NCBI GenBank assembly: GCA_031472005.1
Contig: PZJY01000004.1
Span: 2,950,556 to 3,014,555 of the forward strand
Direction: 5' to 3'
DNA from: Tetracladium setigerum
Taxonomy: Eukaryota > Ascomycota > Leotiomycetes > Helotiales
Length of the DNA: 64,000 nucleotides
Below the pieces are notes generated by a model, which was given only the letters and a program-made list of their open reading frames with translations, did no database searches and was not told the DNA's origin. The translations under genes were made by a program, and so were the position numbers. Below, in pieces: positions 22,822-35,600 of the stretch (position 1 is the stretch's first letter; the number at the start of each line of letters is the position of its first letter).

Positions 22822-24301
22822 ATGGTAATGGTCTCATCCCAGGATTTCCAGATGGTCACCGACAAAGCAGCATCGACTCGAGAACGTGGCGAGACTCGCA
22901 AACAATTGTTGATCAATTCGGCTTTACTGAACCTGATCGAACCTGTTCGTGGAGAACCAACAAAATGCCTCCTCGAGTGTCACCCTGATGCCGATGTTTT
23001 GAAAATTAGCCAGCTAAAAGAGAAATTCCTCGACTCATTCGCGCTTATCTGCTCAACTTCAAGCTCTGGCAAGGAGACCGCTTCGGCCGTCTGCATGGAG
23101 CAGAAAAGGCCGTCTGGAACCATTTTACGTATTGCTCGCAATCGTGGTCTATCGCAACAAGACCGTATTGGGCTTGAAAGGGTGCTACAAATTCTTATTG
23201 CTGCTGCAAATGGAGGTATGTAATCATTTATGGCGACTGTCACGCAGGGCTACTCACACTTCGCCTAATGCAGAGAAGCTATCAAGGCAAGCGGAGACCG
23301 AAATTCTCGAGGAGGTGGTTCTTTTAGACGAAAGTCGCATATTGTCACTGGTACAAAAGCTTGAGAAAGGTGGAATACGACATGTCTTTCAACTGGCAAT
23401 GTCCAAGATATCCAGTCGTGATTTCAACCAAGAAATCCTTAGGGAACCAGGTTTTGGGCATTGGATGAAGACATGCCCTTTCGTAGCTACACCTATAAGC
23501 TCCTCTGGGACTTCCCAATTGAGCTTTCTGGTGGAATGGGCATCGCAGGCTCGATGGGTATATCAAAAACATTTGCGGATCTTGCTCGCCTGGGGCTCAA
23601 CGACGAGTCCGCTCTGTATGGAAACTCTTTACAAAATTGCTCGTTATTGGGGAGCCATCAAATCCATGGTCAAACTTGCCATGAAACAGCCTGAGCTCTT
23701 TGCAGGTATTCACATTCGGGACGTTGATGCCCCGGCGCAGGAAAAATTTGCACTTCATCAGGAGAAAACACCACTCAGGAAAGCTCTCAAGCGGCTACTC
23801 AAGAACGATTGCGAGATGACGTTGGATAAGTTGGCTGAGCGCTGGGAATCAGATGATGTAGAGGTCAATTTGCGCAAAGCATGTCGCTTAACACTTACAC
23901 TCCATGCTGAAATGCAGCTTCTCGAATTCTATGACCGCAACCCAGCTTTTGTGCCCCAGCTACGTTTGATGGGTACGAGTAAAAAGGCCTGCTATCTTTG
24001 TCACGAATTTCTACTTCGACATCCACTCAACATCCGGGTATCAGCTTGTCATCAAAAGGTTTACCCTACATGGATGCCGCCATCCTCCCGTGATATTCCT
24101 GGAGTGGTCAAGAGCAAGATCTTTTGGAAGTTCAGTAAACATATTGAACAGGTGACTGTGGAAGCGCTGAGAACAGGTCTAGCGGCTTCACGGCGGTGTA
24201 TGAGCAAGGATTCAACTGCAGGTCCGTCTTTAACAGCAACAGCGACTGTACCTACCGAGGTTCTGGGTATAGCACCTAGTACAGCGATATATATCGTTTG
24301 A
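22822..24301 (+). CDS. OTT_1508-like nucleic-acid/nucleotide deaminase-fold protein
   Basis: Two exons (22822-23215, 23274-24301; intron GTATGT to CAG) total 1422 nt, 473 residues, starting MVMVSSQDFQMVTD. The C-terminal third has the deaminase zinc signature: LTLHAEMQLLEF (HAE, about residue 342) followed by SKKACYLCHEFLL (CxxC, about 371-374). This layout is that of the OTT_1508-like deaminases, expanded in fungi and proposed, on comparative grounds, to edit or mutate nucleic acids; no activity is proven for this protein. The long N-terminal helical region is typical. Between about 23455 and 23640 a different frame looks right: it reads ALDEDMPFRSYTYKLLWDFP and GISKTFADLARLGLNDESAL, while flanking sequence is in the first frame (KIARYWGAIKSMVKLA). 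Two compensating one-base indels would explain this. Confidence 0.75.
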
Positions 24302-24928
24302 GGGCGATAGCATAACGGGTGGATGAGCTGAGACAAAAATGACGGGGCTGTGAGAAGGTTAAATTGTTCACAAAAGAGAGCGATGAAATGCCAGTATACT
24401 CATAGATTAAGTTGGCAGGTCACGTAGAAGGTAATCCAAATGAATCGACTTTCCAGTCTCTACCAAACTACCAAACACGTCCCATATACTACTCTAGGCA
24501 GCAGGACTCAGTTGTGAGACTTAGTTGCGAATCGCAAATTCAGGCTCAGCACGTCACAATGATACTTTACATGGCCGTTTGGTGCATAATCTATCGAAAG
24601 GGGGCTGACCTGTATGAAGACAGACTTGCTGTGGCGATGTCTTTCACAGCACATATGACATTATACTTGATGTATCTAAGCTTTATTACGAGAATAACTT
24701 ACATTTTTAATTTTGAAAAAAATTAATCAGACATAAAAGCATAGATAATTATTGAAGTTGTTAGGTCTAGGTTGCAGTAAGTTAGGCGGAGGTGGACGGA
24801 ATGAGCGAAGGTTAACGCTATACGTTCAATATTTCGCATGCAGACTTTGACCGGGCGAACACAGTCTACATAACTGCTAGCCACTTGGCCAGACTAGAAC
24901 CAATCAACATGGAAAAGTGACGCAATTG
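24302..24928. other. Intergenic, no gene seen
   Basis: AT-rich toward 24700-24760. A frame at 24412-24726 lacks an ATG start and coding character. Confidence 0.4.
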
Positions 24929-25075
24929 CTTGCTGCCAACAGCTGCGGGGGGCCATCCACATACAACTCGGTCTCATCAATATTTGAGATCGCACCGCAA
25001 CTTCTTGCTGCCAACAGCTGTGGGGGGCCATCCACATGCTACTCGGCCTCATCAAGATTTGAGGCCGCGCCGGGT
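24929..25075. repeat. 75-bp direct repeat, two copies, upstream of the dynamin gene
   Basis: Copy 1 (about 24929-25003) and copy 2 (about 25004-25075) share CTTGCTGCCAACAGCTG, GGGGGGCCATCCACAT and CTCATCAA.ATTTGAG. Most differences between copies are C/T or G/A. The pair sits 140-290 bases before the ATG at 25215. CAGCTG within each copy is a potential protein-binding palindrome. Confidence 0.8.
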
Positions 25076-25142
25076 CTAAAATGAAGTATCAAGAGGGTGT
25101 TTTGGACAATCATCCTTCATATAATCTTCATTGTACTATCAT

Positions 25143-25210
25143 TCACCATTACTCACACCATCACTCATACCATAACTCATACCATAACTCATACCATCAC
25201 TCACACCATC
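25143..25210. repeat. Short tandem repeat of CATAACTCATAC-type units in the 5' leader
   Basis: Five to six imperfect copies of a 12-13 base unit (ACTCATACCAT and variants) end four bases before the dynamin ATG, so they probably lie in its 5' UTR. Confidence 0.75.
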
Positions 25211-25214
25211 AAAA

Positions 25215-27483
25215 ATGACGGCCGCAGACATCCCAACGGGAGACCATCGAAACCTCTTAGATATCATTGACAACCTCCGTGCGCAAGGAGTCGGCCGGTA
25301 TGTGGACCTTCCCGAGATTATAGTCTGTGGTGATCAGTCTGCGGGCAAGAGCTCTGTCCTTGAAGCTATTTCTGGTAGGCGATTCCCTACAAAAGACGGG
25401 CTTTGCACTCGTTTCGTGACAGAGTTGGTCATGCGCCGAGGCCAGAACACAAGCACAAAGGTATTCATCATACCCGGCGAAGCTCGATACGACAAAGAAA
25501 AAGAAGACCTCGAGCATTGGAAACCCCGGTCCAGTGTAGATAATGACGGTCTCGAAGCAGTGACAGAGGAGGCACTGGAAGCCATGGGGATTTCGGATGC
25601 TCGAAAGTTCTACGACGACATCCTTCGCATCGAGCTCACTGGCCCCAACCAACCTCATTTAACCATGGTAGACCTCCCTGGTCTCTTCAGGACTGGAAAC
25701 AAGGAGCAATCTGACACCGATGTCGACACAGTACGCAGCATGGTTGAGAAATATATGGCTCGCCCTAGGAGCATTATTCTAGCCGTAGTGTCGGCTAAGA
25801 ACGAGTATGTCCTCCAGGAAGTGACATCAATGGCCAAACACGCCGACCCAGAGGGACTACGCACTATGGGACTTATCACAAAGCCCGATACACTGGATAT
25901 TGGCTCCGATTCCGAGGCGTACTGGGTGCGCCTCGCGCAGAACACTGAAGTGGAGCTCCGTCTCGGGTGGCATGTTCTGAGGAACCGCAACTTCGAGCAG
26001 CGGGGCTCGACTTCGGCCCAACGTGATGCCACCGAGAATGATTTTTTTTCCGCAGGCATCTGGATTGGCGTCAATAGAGAGCACTGTGGTGTGGAAGCTC
26101 TGAGGTTCAGACTCAGTTCTGTCCTCAAGGACCAGATCCTGTCTCAGCTACCAAGCCTAGTTCAAGATGTAGAGAATGGCATCCACGAATGCACAGAAAA
26201 GCTTGAACGACTTGGCCCTGTCCGGGAAACTCCGACGGAGCAACTAAAGTACCTCCTCCGCCTGAGTGAGGAGTATACATCCCTGACGAGGCAGGCGATT
26301 GATGGCTCGTACGGAGACCGCTTCTTCGGCGCTAGAAAAAAGCGTGATGGATATCCTAAGAGGCTCAGGGCCGTGGTACAGAATCTGCTGCTTGAATTCA
26401 AACAGGAAATGTTCTTACATGGACAGAGCCAGAGAATTACCGAGTCGGAGAGTGAAGATGAGGACGAAAACGAAACCAGCGAGTCTCCCCGTATTCCTAG
26501 GTCTCGATACGTTGAGCAAGTCGCTTTGCGCTTGAAGTTTAGCAGGGGACGCGAACTACCGGGCCTTTTCAACCCGCTTATTGTTGGTGATCTCTTCGAA
26601 GAGCAATGCGAACCGTGGCGAAAGATTGCGAAAGGGCTGGTCGAGGATATCGCGGAAGCTGCACGTCACACGACTGAGCTCGTGATCCGACACGTTGCTG
26701 CCAATGATATCGTTATTGAGGTGCTTAAGTTTGTCCATGAAATGGTAGAAGAACTCAAGATCGGACTTGACGCTAAGGTTGACGAGTTACTGGTTTCTGC
26801 CACGCAGCATCCCATTACATACAATCGTCAGTTGACGGACAATGCTCAGAAGGCCCAACAAGTACGACACAAGCGCGCCATCAGACAGCTCATTCGCAAG
26901 GTATTTGGCTCACAACCCTTCGATGACGTGGACAGGAAGGTCAATCTCAATCCGGTACATTTCGTGGACCTTCTGGCACAGACTCTCGAACCCAATATGG
27001 AGCGATTCGGAAGCTCCACGGCGGTTGACTATATGGAGGCATATTACAAGGCAAGTTGCACTTAGATTGACAATATCCGGTATACTGACTATAGTCCTAC
27101 CATTCCAGGTTGCAATAAACAGATTTATCGACGACGTTAGCGTGCTGGCAGTTGAAGACTGCCTCATCGGAAAGGTTGCTGAGCTCTTCCGATCGGACAA
27201 GGTCTTGGAGATGAGCTCGGATGATATCTCTCGCCTCGCAGGTGAAACTGCAGAGTCTGCTGTCGAGAGGAAGCGTCTGGTAGATAAACGCAAGATGCTC
27301 GATGATGGATTACGGGGTCTCAAGGGCTTACAAAAGCAAAAGCAATTCACCCGCTCTGCTGGCTGGGGTCCGGTGTCATCAGGAGATGTGGAAGAACAGC
27401 TGGAAAAGACTACATCCGATTCAGAGAGTTCATCAATCGTCAGCTTCGTTAGATCGCCGTCCCCTGAGATTTATTCACTATAA
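25215..27483 (+). CDS. Mx-like dynamin-family GTPase
   Basis: Two exons (25215-27050, 27109-27483) encode 736 residues from MTAADIPTGDHRNLLDIIDN. GTPase motifs: P-loop GDQSAGKSS (about residues 39-47), a conserved Thr in CTRFVTELV, DLPG (153-156) and TKPD (222-225). A stalk follows, with an acidic Ser/Glu insert (about 412-425), and exon 2 supplies the GTPase effector region (YYKVAINRFIDDVSVLAVED) and a C-terminal tail. There is no PH or proline-rich domain, so it belongs with fungal Mx-type dynamins rather than endocytic or Dnm1 types. In animals Mx proteins restrict viruses; roles of fungal relatives are largely unknown. The intron has a GC donor (GCAAGT at 27051) and ends TTCCAG at 27108; without splicing the frame stops after YYKASCT. 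Intact, unlike its neighbours. A second, decayed dynamin lies at 49015. Confidence 0.92.
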
Positions 27484-29604
27484 GGCTATTTAGCATCCAA
27501 AACGGCTTCACATAATGGCTGCTTTGGTAATTTGGGATTGATGATTTGATAGTCATTTGTTGATTTAGGTTTTGACTCTGCAATATACACTTTCAAGTCC
27601 ACTATGTCCATACACACCAAGTTCTGGTCAAATCACACGCACAAGCAGCGCGCAAAATAGTCCACTAACAAGTAATCATCTGGCGGTCTCATTGAGGTCG
27701 AAGTCCTTCTGATGGCCATGTTCGAGTCGGAAAAAGGACAATGAGTAACAGAATTCCTACAAGATTAGCATTCTTCGTTTCGCCTTGTTCAAACAAATAT
27801 CCCGAAAACTGTCGGCTTGTGGAATACATTGCGTACACTCAATTACAACAATATTGTGGAATTTGACGACGATTATACAGAACTAGCTATTGTTTACCAA
27901 CTCACTTCTAAGTTCAGACTCCTCCGTACGCTGGCCTTACAAATGTGGACCTCCTGAGCAGCTAACCGTGCATGGATTTTATGTAAATTTCAGGCAGAGA
28001 GGGTGATCCAGTCCCCCGTTTCTCTTACAGGCAGGAACGGCATTGTTTATGTTCTACCATGCAAACCACGGATAGGGAACTACTGGGCATGCAAGATGAA
28101 AAGTGTCTTCGGGTAGATATGCTATTTCGGTCTGCCGCGGTTTGACGTTCGTCCTCCACCATTGTTTGCGGTGATGGACCTTCTTCTCTAAGTTCTCGAA
28201 GCTCAGCGTCTCTAAAAGTCCCAAGTGCGATCGTGTGACTCCTGATGCAGCATCGCCGCTGAACGAATCTGACGACGGCCAGCAGGCACATGAGCTATTT
28301 AATTGCCGCTGACCAACACACCATTGCCGAAGTGATTGTGCTTTTCCTCGATGATCTTATCACCCCGGGTGACGAATCTTAGTATCAACAATGTTTCCGA
28401 TGCAAGTTGACTGCATATATCTCAAGAAAAGCACACTAGCCGTCAGAATCTACCTGACAGAATCACTGAACTTCGCCTTATTAATGTAACTTTATTACTA
28501 GGAGGACTTTATCTTGACTTACATAAATCGTAGAATGCGCAGAGGAAGCTTAGTGTGACAACTGGTGCCTTCTTTGACAGCCATACAGAAATATTCATAG
28601 CGGAGCAGTGTGTAAGTGCGACTTATAACAGCAGTACCGGGAAGACAACTGATGTTTTAGCCTCTTTTGTCTCAATAAGTTTACGCACCTCCTGATTAAG
28701 GTTATTCCCCGGCGGCGCGATGTGCCAAACCTTTTTTATGGGCCGCAATAAGCGTGCTGATGGTAAGGTAGTAATTCCCTGGCGGGCTTTCCCGCTCTAG
28801 AATTAAATCCTGGCATTCTTCTGGGTTCCAAATGATCTGAAACTTGAATGACTCTTGGCAAAGATTGGCCGCGCTAAGTAAATTCGAGGAAAGGCGATTA
28901 TGGGCGGTAATAGTCGGCAGAGCTAAGAGCTTAATAAAAGCTCACCAAAGACAATACTAGTATTATCGATATTGACGTGGGACATTCGGTCGTTCTGAGA
29001 AATGTACCGCGCAACACAAAGCTTGCTTGTGCTTACTAATTATTAGCAGTTAATTAAACGCTGGCCTATCGACTGGCCTATCGACTGGCCTTTCCTCTTT
29101 CCTCTTTTCTCTCACCTCTTTCCTTTAATTCTTACATGCCATCTTTGCTCTTGCCTCTTTTCTCTCTCTTTAGTAGGCAGGGAGGAAGGAATAAAAGGTA
29201 GGTACCAAGTGCCTCTTCCTTTTGATTATTGCTACCTACTGTCATTTCTTCTTCTCTTTATTAATTCTTGCTATCGTCTTCGCTCTTTCCGCCCTTTTTT
29301 CTCGTTCTTCTTAGCCCCTTCCAAACACTCCGTAATGCCAGCAAGGAAAAAGGGCGCATGCTTGGTGTGACCTATTCCATGGCAAGAACCTCCCGTCACA
29401 AGGGAAGTCGCAAAAGCGGCGACTTCTCAGGCTCGACCGAGATATCAGTCCAGTGTTTCCCCTTCATCGTTCCACACCTTTTCCGCACTTCAAATTACCT
29501 TCGCGCACACCTTCACCACATCCTTCGCTCGCTGCTTTTCCACCAAAGACCAACAACGCCCTTTTCTCGGTGAACAGCTCAGCGCAGCTGCAAGCCACGA
29601 AGTC
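27484..29604. other. 2.1 kb intergenic; small tandem repeat at 29061-29090
   Basis: No supported gene. 29061-29090 holds 2.5 copies of CTGGCCTATCGA. 29090-29250 is pyrimidine-rich (CCTCTTTCC units), grading into the leader of the next gene. Short frames at 28025-28291 (minus) and 29268-29573 (plus) do not look coding; the latter overlaps the leader. Confidence 0.4.
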
Positions 29605-31163
29605 ATGAGCGACCAATTAGATCTTGATTGGAGCCTTCCTGGCTCCTTCGATTGGCTCAGGGATGATGAGGGGATGCAGCCCATTCAAACCGAATGGTGA
29701 GTCTCAAAAAAAAAGAAATGCTCACAGAAAAAGGGCGCAACAATCCAATTTGGTCGATGTTGGGGAACCTCTTGACCCACCGTCCGGTCTCAACAACGAC
29801 ACAACTCCGTGCTCGTCAAAACCTGCACATATCCTTGATGAGGTAAACATCCCAGACGAGTTTAATGAAGGGAATGGCCCATGTTCAGCTGCGGCCCCCA
29901 GGTATGCCTTCCAATTCAACGCTTAGAAACGCTCTAATCATATTGCAGATATACACCAAGAGTGTCATATCTCCATGATAGTTGTGCTTCTTGTCGCGGT
30001 CCTCTTGATCTCACGCAGCGATTTGCACACTTTGAGAATCCATCCTTTGACTGCGCCAAAAACAGTGCACCATACCACCCACATTTGGTTTGCACTCATG
30101 AAAACTGCGGTAAAACCTTCTTCAAATACAAGGATCTCTTGCTTCATTCCCGGAGATTCTTGCACGAGTCGTTTTGGTGTTCGGTTCCTGGCTGTAATGC
30201 TCGTTTAGTGTACAGTACTACTGACATCCAATGGCACTTTGAAGACCATCATCCTACCTTTGATGTTGCCTGTGCTCAATGCGGCGCCAAATTTAGAACA
30301 CCAGGTCTCTTGGACAAACATGGTTCAGCGGAGAATCACGCTGCATATGTCTGTCAATTTCCAGATTGCGAATCGAAGGCGGCCAAGATTGCCGATCTCA
30401 ACCGACACCAAAGGTCCCACCAGCAGAATGTGACTCTTTATCCATGTAACTATTGCCACAAGTAAGTACAAATCATTTTTGATAATCCGCATTTGAATCA
30501 AGAAATAGCTTGTGATAATCCTGTTGCTGAACTATAGATTACAGGTATCGTGGTAGTCGTGGATTTAAACGAAAAGATCATCTTAGGCAGCATATGCGCA
30601 ATCATCATCCCACGCAAGCCGCTCAGGAGGCGCCGAACAATTCTCGTCTAAAATCTCTTCCGTGTGCAATATGTGGGATGTATGGATATATGTTCATACG
30701 TACTAGCCACATGCTCGAGGAACATCAATCCAAGCCCTTCCCTTGCACCACGCCTCACTGCGACCGTATTGGAATGAAAGGATTCGACACGAAAGAACTA
30801 CTCAAAATCCATGTCAAGAGGGATCATTTGCCGGAATTTCCCTGCACGCAAATTGGTTGCGATCGTACTGGCCAAAAGGGCTACACATCTAAATGGGGAT
30901 TAGCTAAGCACACGAAGAAGGTTCATGACACTACAGCAAAAGTCCAGGATACAACTGAGGATGCACGAGGCCAACTTGACGACCCCGAGTTCAACTTCAT
31001 CTCTTTTGAACACTCGTCGCTGATGGACCAGGAGATAATTGGGGGAATAACTGGGGGAATGACTTGGAATACGACTGAAAATACGAACGAAAATACCCAA
31101 GGCGAGAGTGACATCCTCGTACAGTTCGACTTCGACTCATTCCTCGAATCCCACCCAAATTAG
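29605..31163 (+). CDS. Multi-finger C2H2 zinc-finger protein (463 residues)
   Basis: Exons 29605-29696, 29734-29901, 29949-30461 and 30545-31163 sum to 1392 nt. Start MSDQLDLDWSLPGSFDWLRD. The first intron (37 nt) must end at AAAAAG (29733) to keep the frame (W-A-Q-Q-S-N). The middle and C-terminal parts hold a string of fingers: CTHENCGKTFFKYKDLLLH, CSVPGCNARLVYSTTDIQWH, CAQCGAKFRTPGLLDKH, CQFPDCESKAAKIADLNRH, CNYCHK..RKDHLRQHMRNHH, CAICGMYG..H, CTTPHCDRIGMKG..H and CTQIGCDRTGQKG..H. It ends in an acidic tail (SDILVQFDFDSFLESHPN). It probably binds nucleic acid in the nucleus; target unknown. Such multi-finger proteins are common and variable in ascomycetes. No stops or frame breaks. Confidence 0.85.
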
Positions 31164-32671
31164 TCTCCATCTACCAACAACAACACCCCTTCTTCCCCTT
31201 TCCATAGCTGACCATCTCTTTTGTTCGCCTCGTTCTTGGTCTCCACTCTCTATGTAACGAATTTTATGCGCACGAAAGATTGACAAGCGAGTCATCTGTG
31301 TGTTGGGTTGCGGTTGCTGTTCAACACAGCTAGATACTTTATTAAGTATCTTGGGTCTTTCGGTTCTGCTTTTTAGTTTAGTTTTGTCAGGGAAATGGAG
31401 GTTTTGGAAAAAATAATATATACATATTTAAAAAAAAAAAATGCTTCTTCTTAGGTGATTTTAAATGTTATGATAATAATGGCGATGTCCCGTTGTCGGA
31501 ATTACTCGCTGCAATGACGAGATGATGTGATGACGAGATGAAAGTTTCGACCGCGAGCGAAGAGAGAAAAGAAGCGAAACGCTGAAATACAGTAACTATC
31601 ACGACTATCACTACACCTCAAGCCCTCAAGCTCTCAAGCCAGCAAAAGGTACATACAGTACAATACAATACCTGTACACAGTGATCAGTCTCCCATTATA
31701 TTCCCTCTCAGACCTTCACGTCTTAAGTATCCATCACAAAAATCAAATCAACACTCCCACAGAGATTTTTTAATATTTTTTCTCAGTCAGTCAGTCAGCC
31801 GACAACGGGAAATATTTCAATATTTCAAGACCAATTTGAATGAACAACCTGCAAAAGTTCAAATCTATATCCCATCAGTAATTACCCATCAAACATCCAT
31901 ATTAACCATCTATCTACAAAAAATAAAAAGCAGATATTATCAGAATAATTTTCATATTCATCGAATTTTCTCCGTCACGTGGTGACATTGTAATATACCT
32001 TTCATATAATCAAAGAGGTGTTACCGTACCTACGCTCACTCCTGCAGCTTGATGATTATGTCAAATACAACTGACATAATTACATCACTATATTCGACTA
32101 GGTATCACCTAAGTTGGTAATTTTATCCAAAGTTTGAATTTTTATTTGATTATTATTTCTTCGCTCATATCTATACAATATAATATGGCTTTGTGTTTCT
32201 GTTTGTGGGGTATCATTTCCATCATTTCCATAAATCCATATATATCCCATCTCATCTCGTCTCATCTCATCTTCCCCTTCGTATTATTATTCCTTCCCAT
32301 CGTGATTTTCCCTTTGCTAATCGTGATTTCTCATCGAACATCGTCGATATATATTATCCCCCAGTTTTGCTGAAAACAAAAACAAAAAAATAACGCCTGT
32401 ACCCGCTGTTGCTGTTGTACTACTGTTGTTGTATATGCATATGCAATGTATGCAGAATCCGTTCCCGAAAATAAAAAAATGAAGTAAGAAAACCAAAACC
32501 AAAAACTCCGCTATTAATGCAATGGCCCTTCCTGGGAAGTGGCCCAAGGAAGGACAGAAAGGACAAATAAACCCAGTTCCAAAAATGAACCCAAAGTCCA
32601 GGCACGAAGAAATTTGAAGAAAATCGAAGAAGCCACAAAAAACCAAAACTTCGGTAAGTAAGAAAGGGAAG
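31164..32671. other. 1.5 kb between two convergent zinc-finger genes
   Basis: Mostly A/T-rich 3' UTR-like DNA with poly-A runs (31428-31440) and microsatellite-like CAGTCAGT (about 31788). No coding frame supported. Confidence 0.45.
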
Positions 32672-35600
32672 TCATTCCCCAACTTTCCTCCTCTTCCCTC
32701 CGCCCTCACCCTGATCTCTTCCACCCATCTTCCCCTCCTTCCCATTTCCCCCATTCACACCCACAACATCATCAACAAAATGCCCCCTCCCCCTCTGATG
32801 ACTCCTCAAATTATCGCTCCTCGTAAATACGCTCTTGCAGCCTGGCCATCGACACGAATATGATCTTGAGACTCCACCTGTGGCGGAGAGATCTGGGTGT
32901 TGAGTTCGCTTGTGGCGACGGAGGTTGGATGCTTTCCATTTTTCTTCGCCGTGGGGGATGTATGTGCAGTTCGGGATGGGGCAGTTGTATTTTTCGGTGT
33001 TGGTGGTAGTGTGGGAGAGTGAGGGGGTTGGGTTGGTGGTGGAGGTGATAGAGGAAGATGAGATTTGGTTGGTGAGGGTCGGGTGGGTTGAGGTGAAGGT
33101 TGTTGGTTGTTGTTGTGGCTGTGGTGGTGGGAACGGAGATGCAGATGGGTGAGATGGGGTATGTGAGTGTGAGGAAGAAGGTGTGGTGTGAAATGGTGTT
33201 GTTCTTGGTGTGATGATTGAATGAGGTGTATATGAAGGAGTATTGCTGTGTGTGAAAACAATCGATGGTGTGGTCTTTTGATGTTGATGTTGATGCGAAG
33301 GCGTATGAGTATGAGTATGATTACTAATCCATCCACACAAAATTAGCCCAAACCCTCATCTCCTACTCGATACACATCTTTTCAGATAATCAAACAGAAA
33401 AGGGAACTTACAATTCAACACCTCCATGTCCTTCGACGGAAGCACCCACAAAATCAAAGCAAAGATCCTCATCCTCAAAACTCATGCCGGAGAGAGAGTC
33501 ATGGTTGTTTCCATAGGTTTCTTCTGGGAGGTACGATTTCAGAATAGAGATATCTTTGATATGATAGCTTGTTCGTGTTTTGGAGGCTGAGGCCGAGGGT
33601 GCACTGTAGAGGGAATTGCAGAGGATTGTCACGTGGTCGTAGAAACGGGTGTACGTTGTTGTTGACTGTGATGACATCTGTTTTTGTTATCAGTGTTGAT
33701 CAATATATGAATACACGGCGAAAAGGAGAAGCTCAAACACGAAATCCAGAATAAAAAAGGGGCAAGAAGTAAAAACAGAAGGAAAAGAAATCTCACCTTT
33801 CCAGCACAAATCAACTCCAATTCCAACTCCCTCGCTGACGAAATCCGTCCACCGTCAAGCTTCTTCCCCACAGCGACAACATCAGCGATGAATGCCACGA
33901 TGGTGTTGATCTGGATCAATTTCTCAATCACGAGACTATTGGCGTGGGATTCGAAGGTCAGTTGTGTGAAGTCGAAGCGGGATGGTGGTGGTGATGTATG
34001 GAGGGTCAGAGCGGTGTTGTGGTAGGATTCGAGGACTATGTAGAGAGAAGAGAGAGGTTAGTCGGAAAGTTTAAATGATATAAGATGACAATGATAGATA
34101 GGGCAAACTTACTATCAAGGAAGTGTTGGCATGCTTTGAGGAGTTTGTTTGATTTCGAAACTGGAGATGTTGAGCTTTTCAATAATGGGGAAGTCCCTCG
34201 ACTTGGTCCATTCGGCGACCAAATCGCCGCTGCGATCTCAGAATACAACACCCTCTGTCTCTCGGATCCAATGCCCGCCACCCAAGCACTCGAATCACTA
34301 AACCAATCAGGCTTATGCACCACACCGCCATCCTCACCATCCATCACAATCGCACATGCACAAGCAACATGCGTAAACGCAAATACCTGTACCACAGCGG
34401 ATGGGAATCTTCCTTCCAGCACTCCAGCCAGGGCTTCAAGACCAATGGATACCAAAGATGGTTTCGACATGGCGAGAAGCTCGGATGTGATTTCGTTGGA
34501 GGGGAGATCCCGAAGCGTGGCTTTGGTATGGGTGATGTGCTCGTCTAAGACTTCAGAAAAGCTCTTCACAAGAGATGGCGCATCGTCCCAGTGAGGAGAG
34601 AGATCTCGCGCCTTGGATTTATCAGAGGCGTTGCTTGAAGAGCGACTCACTGATGGAGTGGATGTGAAACTCTCAGTGAATGCTTGGTCGAAGGCGGCTG
34701 CGAGGTTCATTGGGAAGAGGATGGGGTTGGTGATATCGATAATGTTTTGGTGGGATTCTTCAGGGATGGTGGAACAGTCCCAAGATCGCTTGGTGCCTTT
34801 GGGATCGTTGAAGCTGGGAACGCGTGAGAAGCATCCTGTTGAGCCTTCGCCGGCAGAGGTTGCACTGGTGTAACCCGAGTCGGAGAAGAATGAGACGCCG
34901 CTGGCGACAGTCTCGGTTGGAGAGACGTCGAAAGACATGTTTGGGTTGAAAGAGGCGACAGGACTCATTGGGGATACGATGTCATCTAGTGATGGATGGT
35001 TGGGTGACATGTGTTGAGATGTCTGAAGAGGGTATTGCCATTGTCCAGTGTGGAGGGGCGACATGGATGTATCAAGACGAGGTAGCTTAGGTGAAGGAGT
35101 CCTGACTCTTGGTGCAGAGGGTCCTGCATTGTTGTTGAAGTCCTCAAAGGTCTCTGCATAGAAGTTGTCTTGATAGCTGGAAGCTTGTTGAGCAAGGCTG
35201 TTGTTCAACTCGGTCCCCATCATCTCGAGGATAGAAGTATCAGCAAGTTCTTGGCAAGCCGCCGTCCAATCTGCTGCCATCTCTGAGCAGATCGAGGTAT
35301 CAGAGAGCTCCTGGAAGCCGGTCGGATAGTCCCATTCTGGTAGATTGTCATACAAATTGGCCTTCTTCTCATCCGACGATCTCCAGCAATCGGTAACCGA
35401 GAAGGAAGAATCCGAAGAAGTCTTCTCTGGCGTCTTTCTATGCGTTCCGGCTCCCAGTCTCGAAAAGATCCTCTTCGCAACAGTGGTCAAACGGTCGGTT
35501 TTCGAGGGCAGGCCAGTGCATCGCTTGTGGAATTTGCCTAATCGTTCATGTTTCTGGCAATGAAAGCACCAATACAGACCCTTACTGAGATGCGGGCAGT

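Noticed and set aside
24412..24726. 104-codon plus frame after the deaminase
   Set aside because: No ATG at its start and no coding character; AT-rich flank.
32134..32393. Hydrophobic frames near 32.2 kb
   Set aside because: Ile/Ser-rich by A/T composition in 3' UTR DNA; no conserved features.
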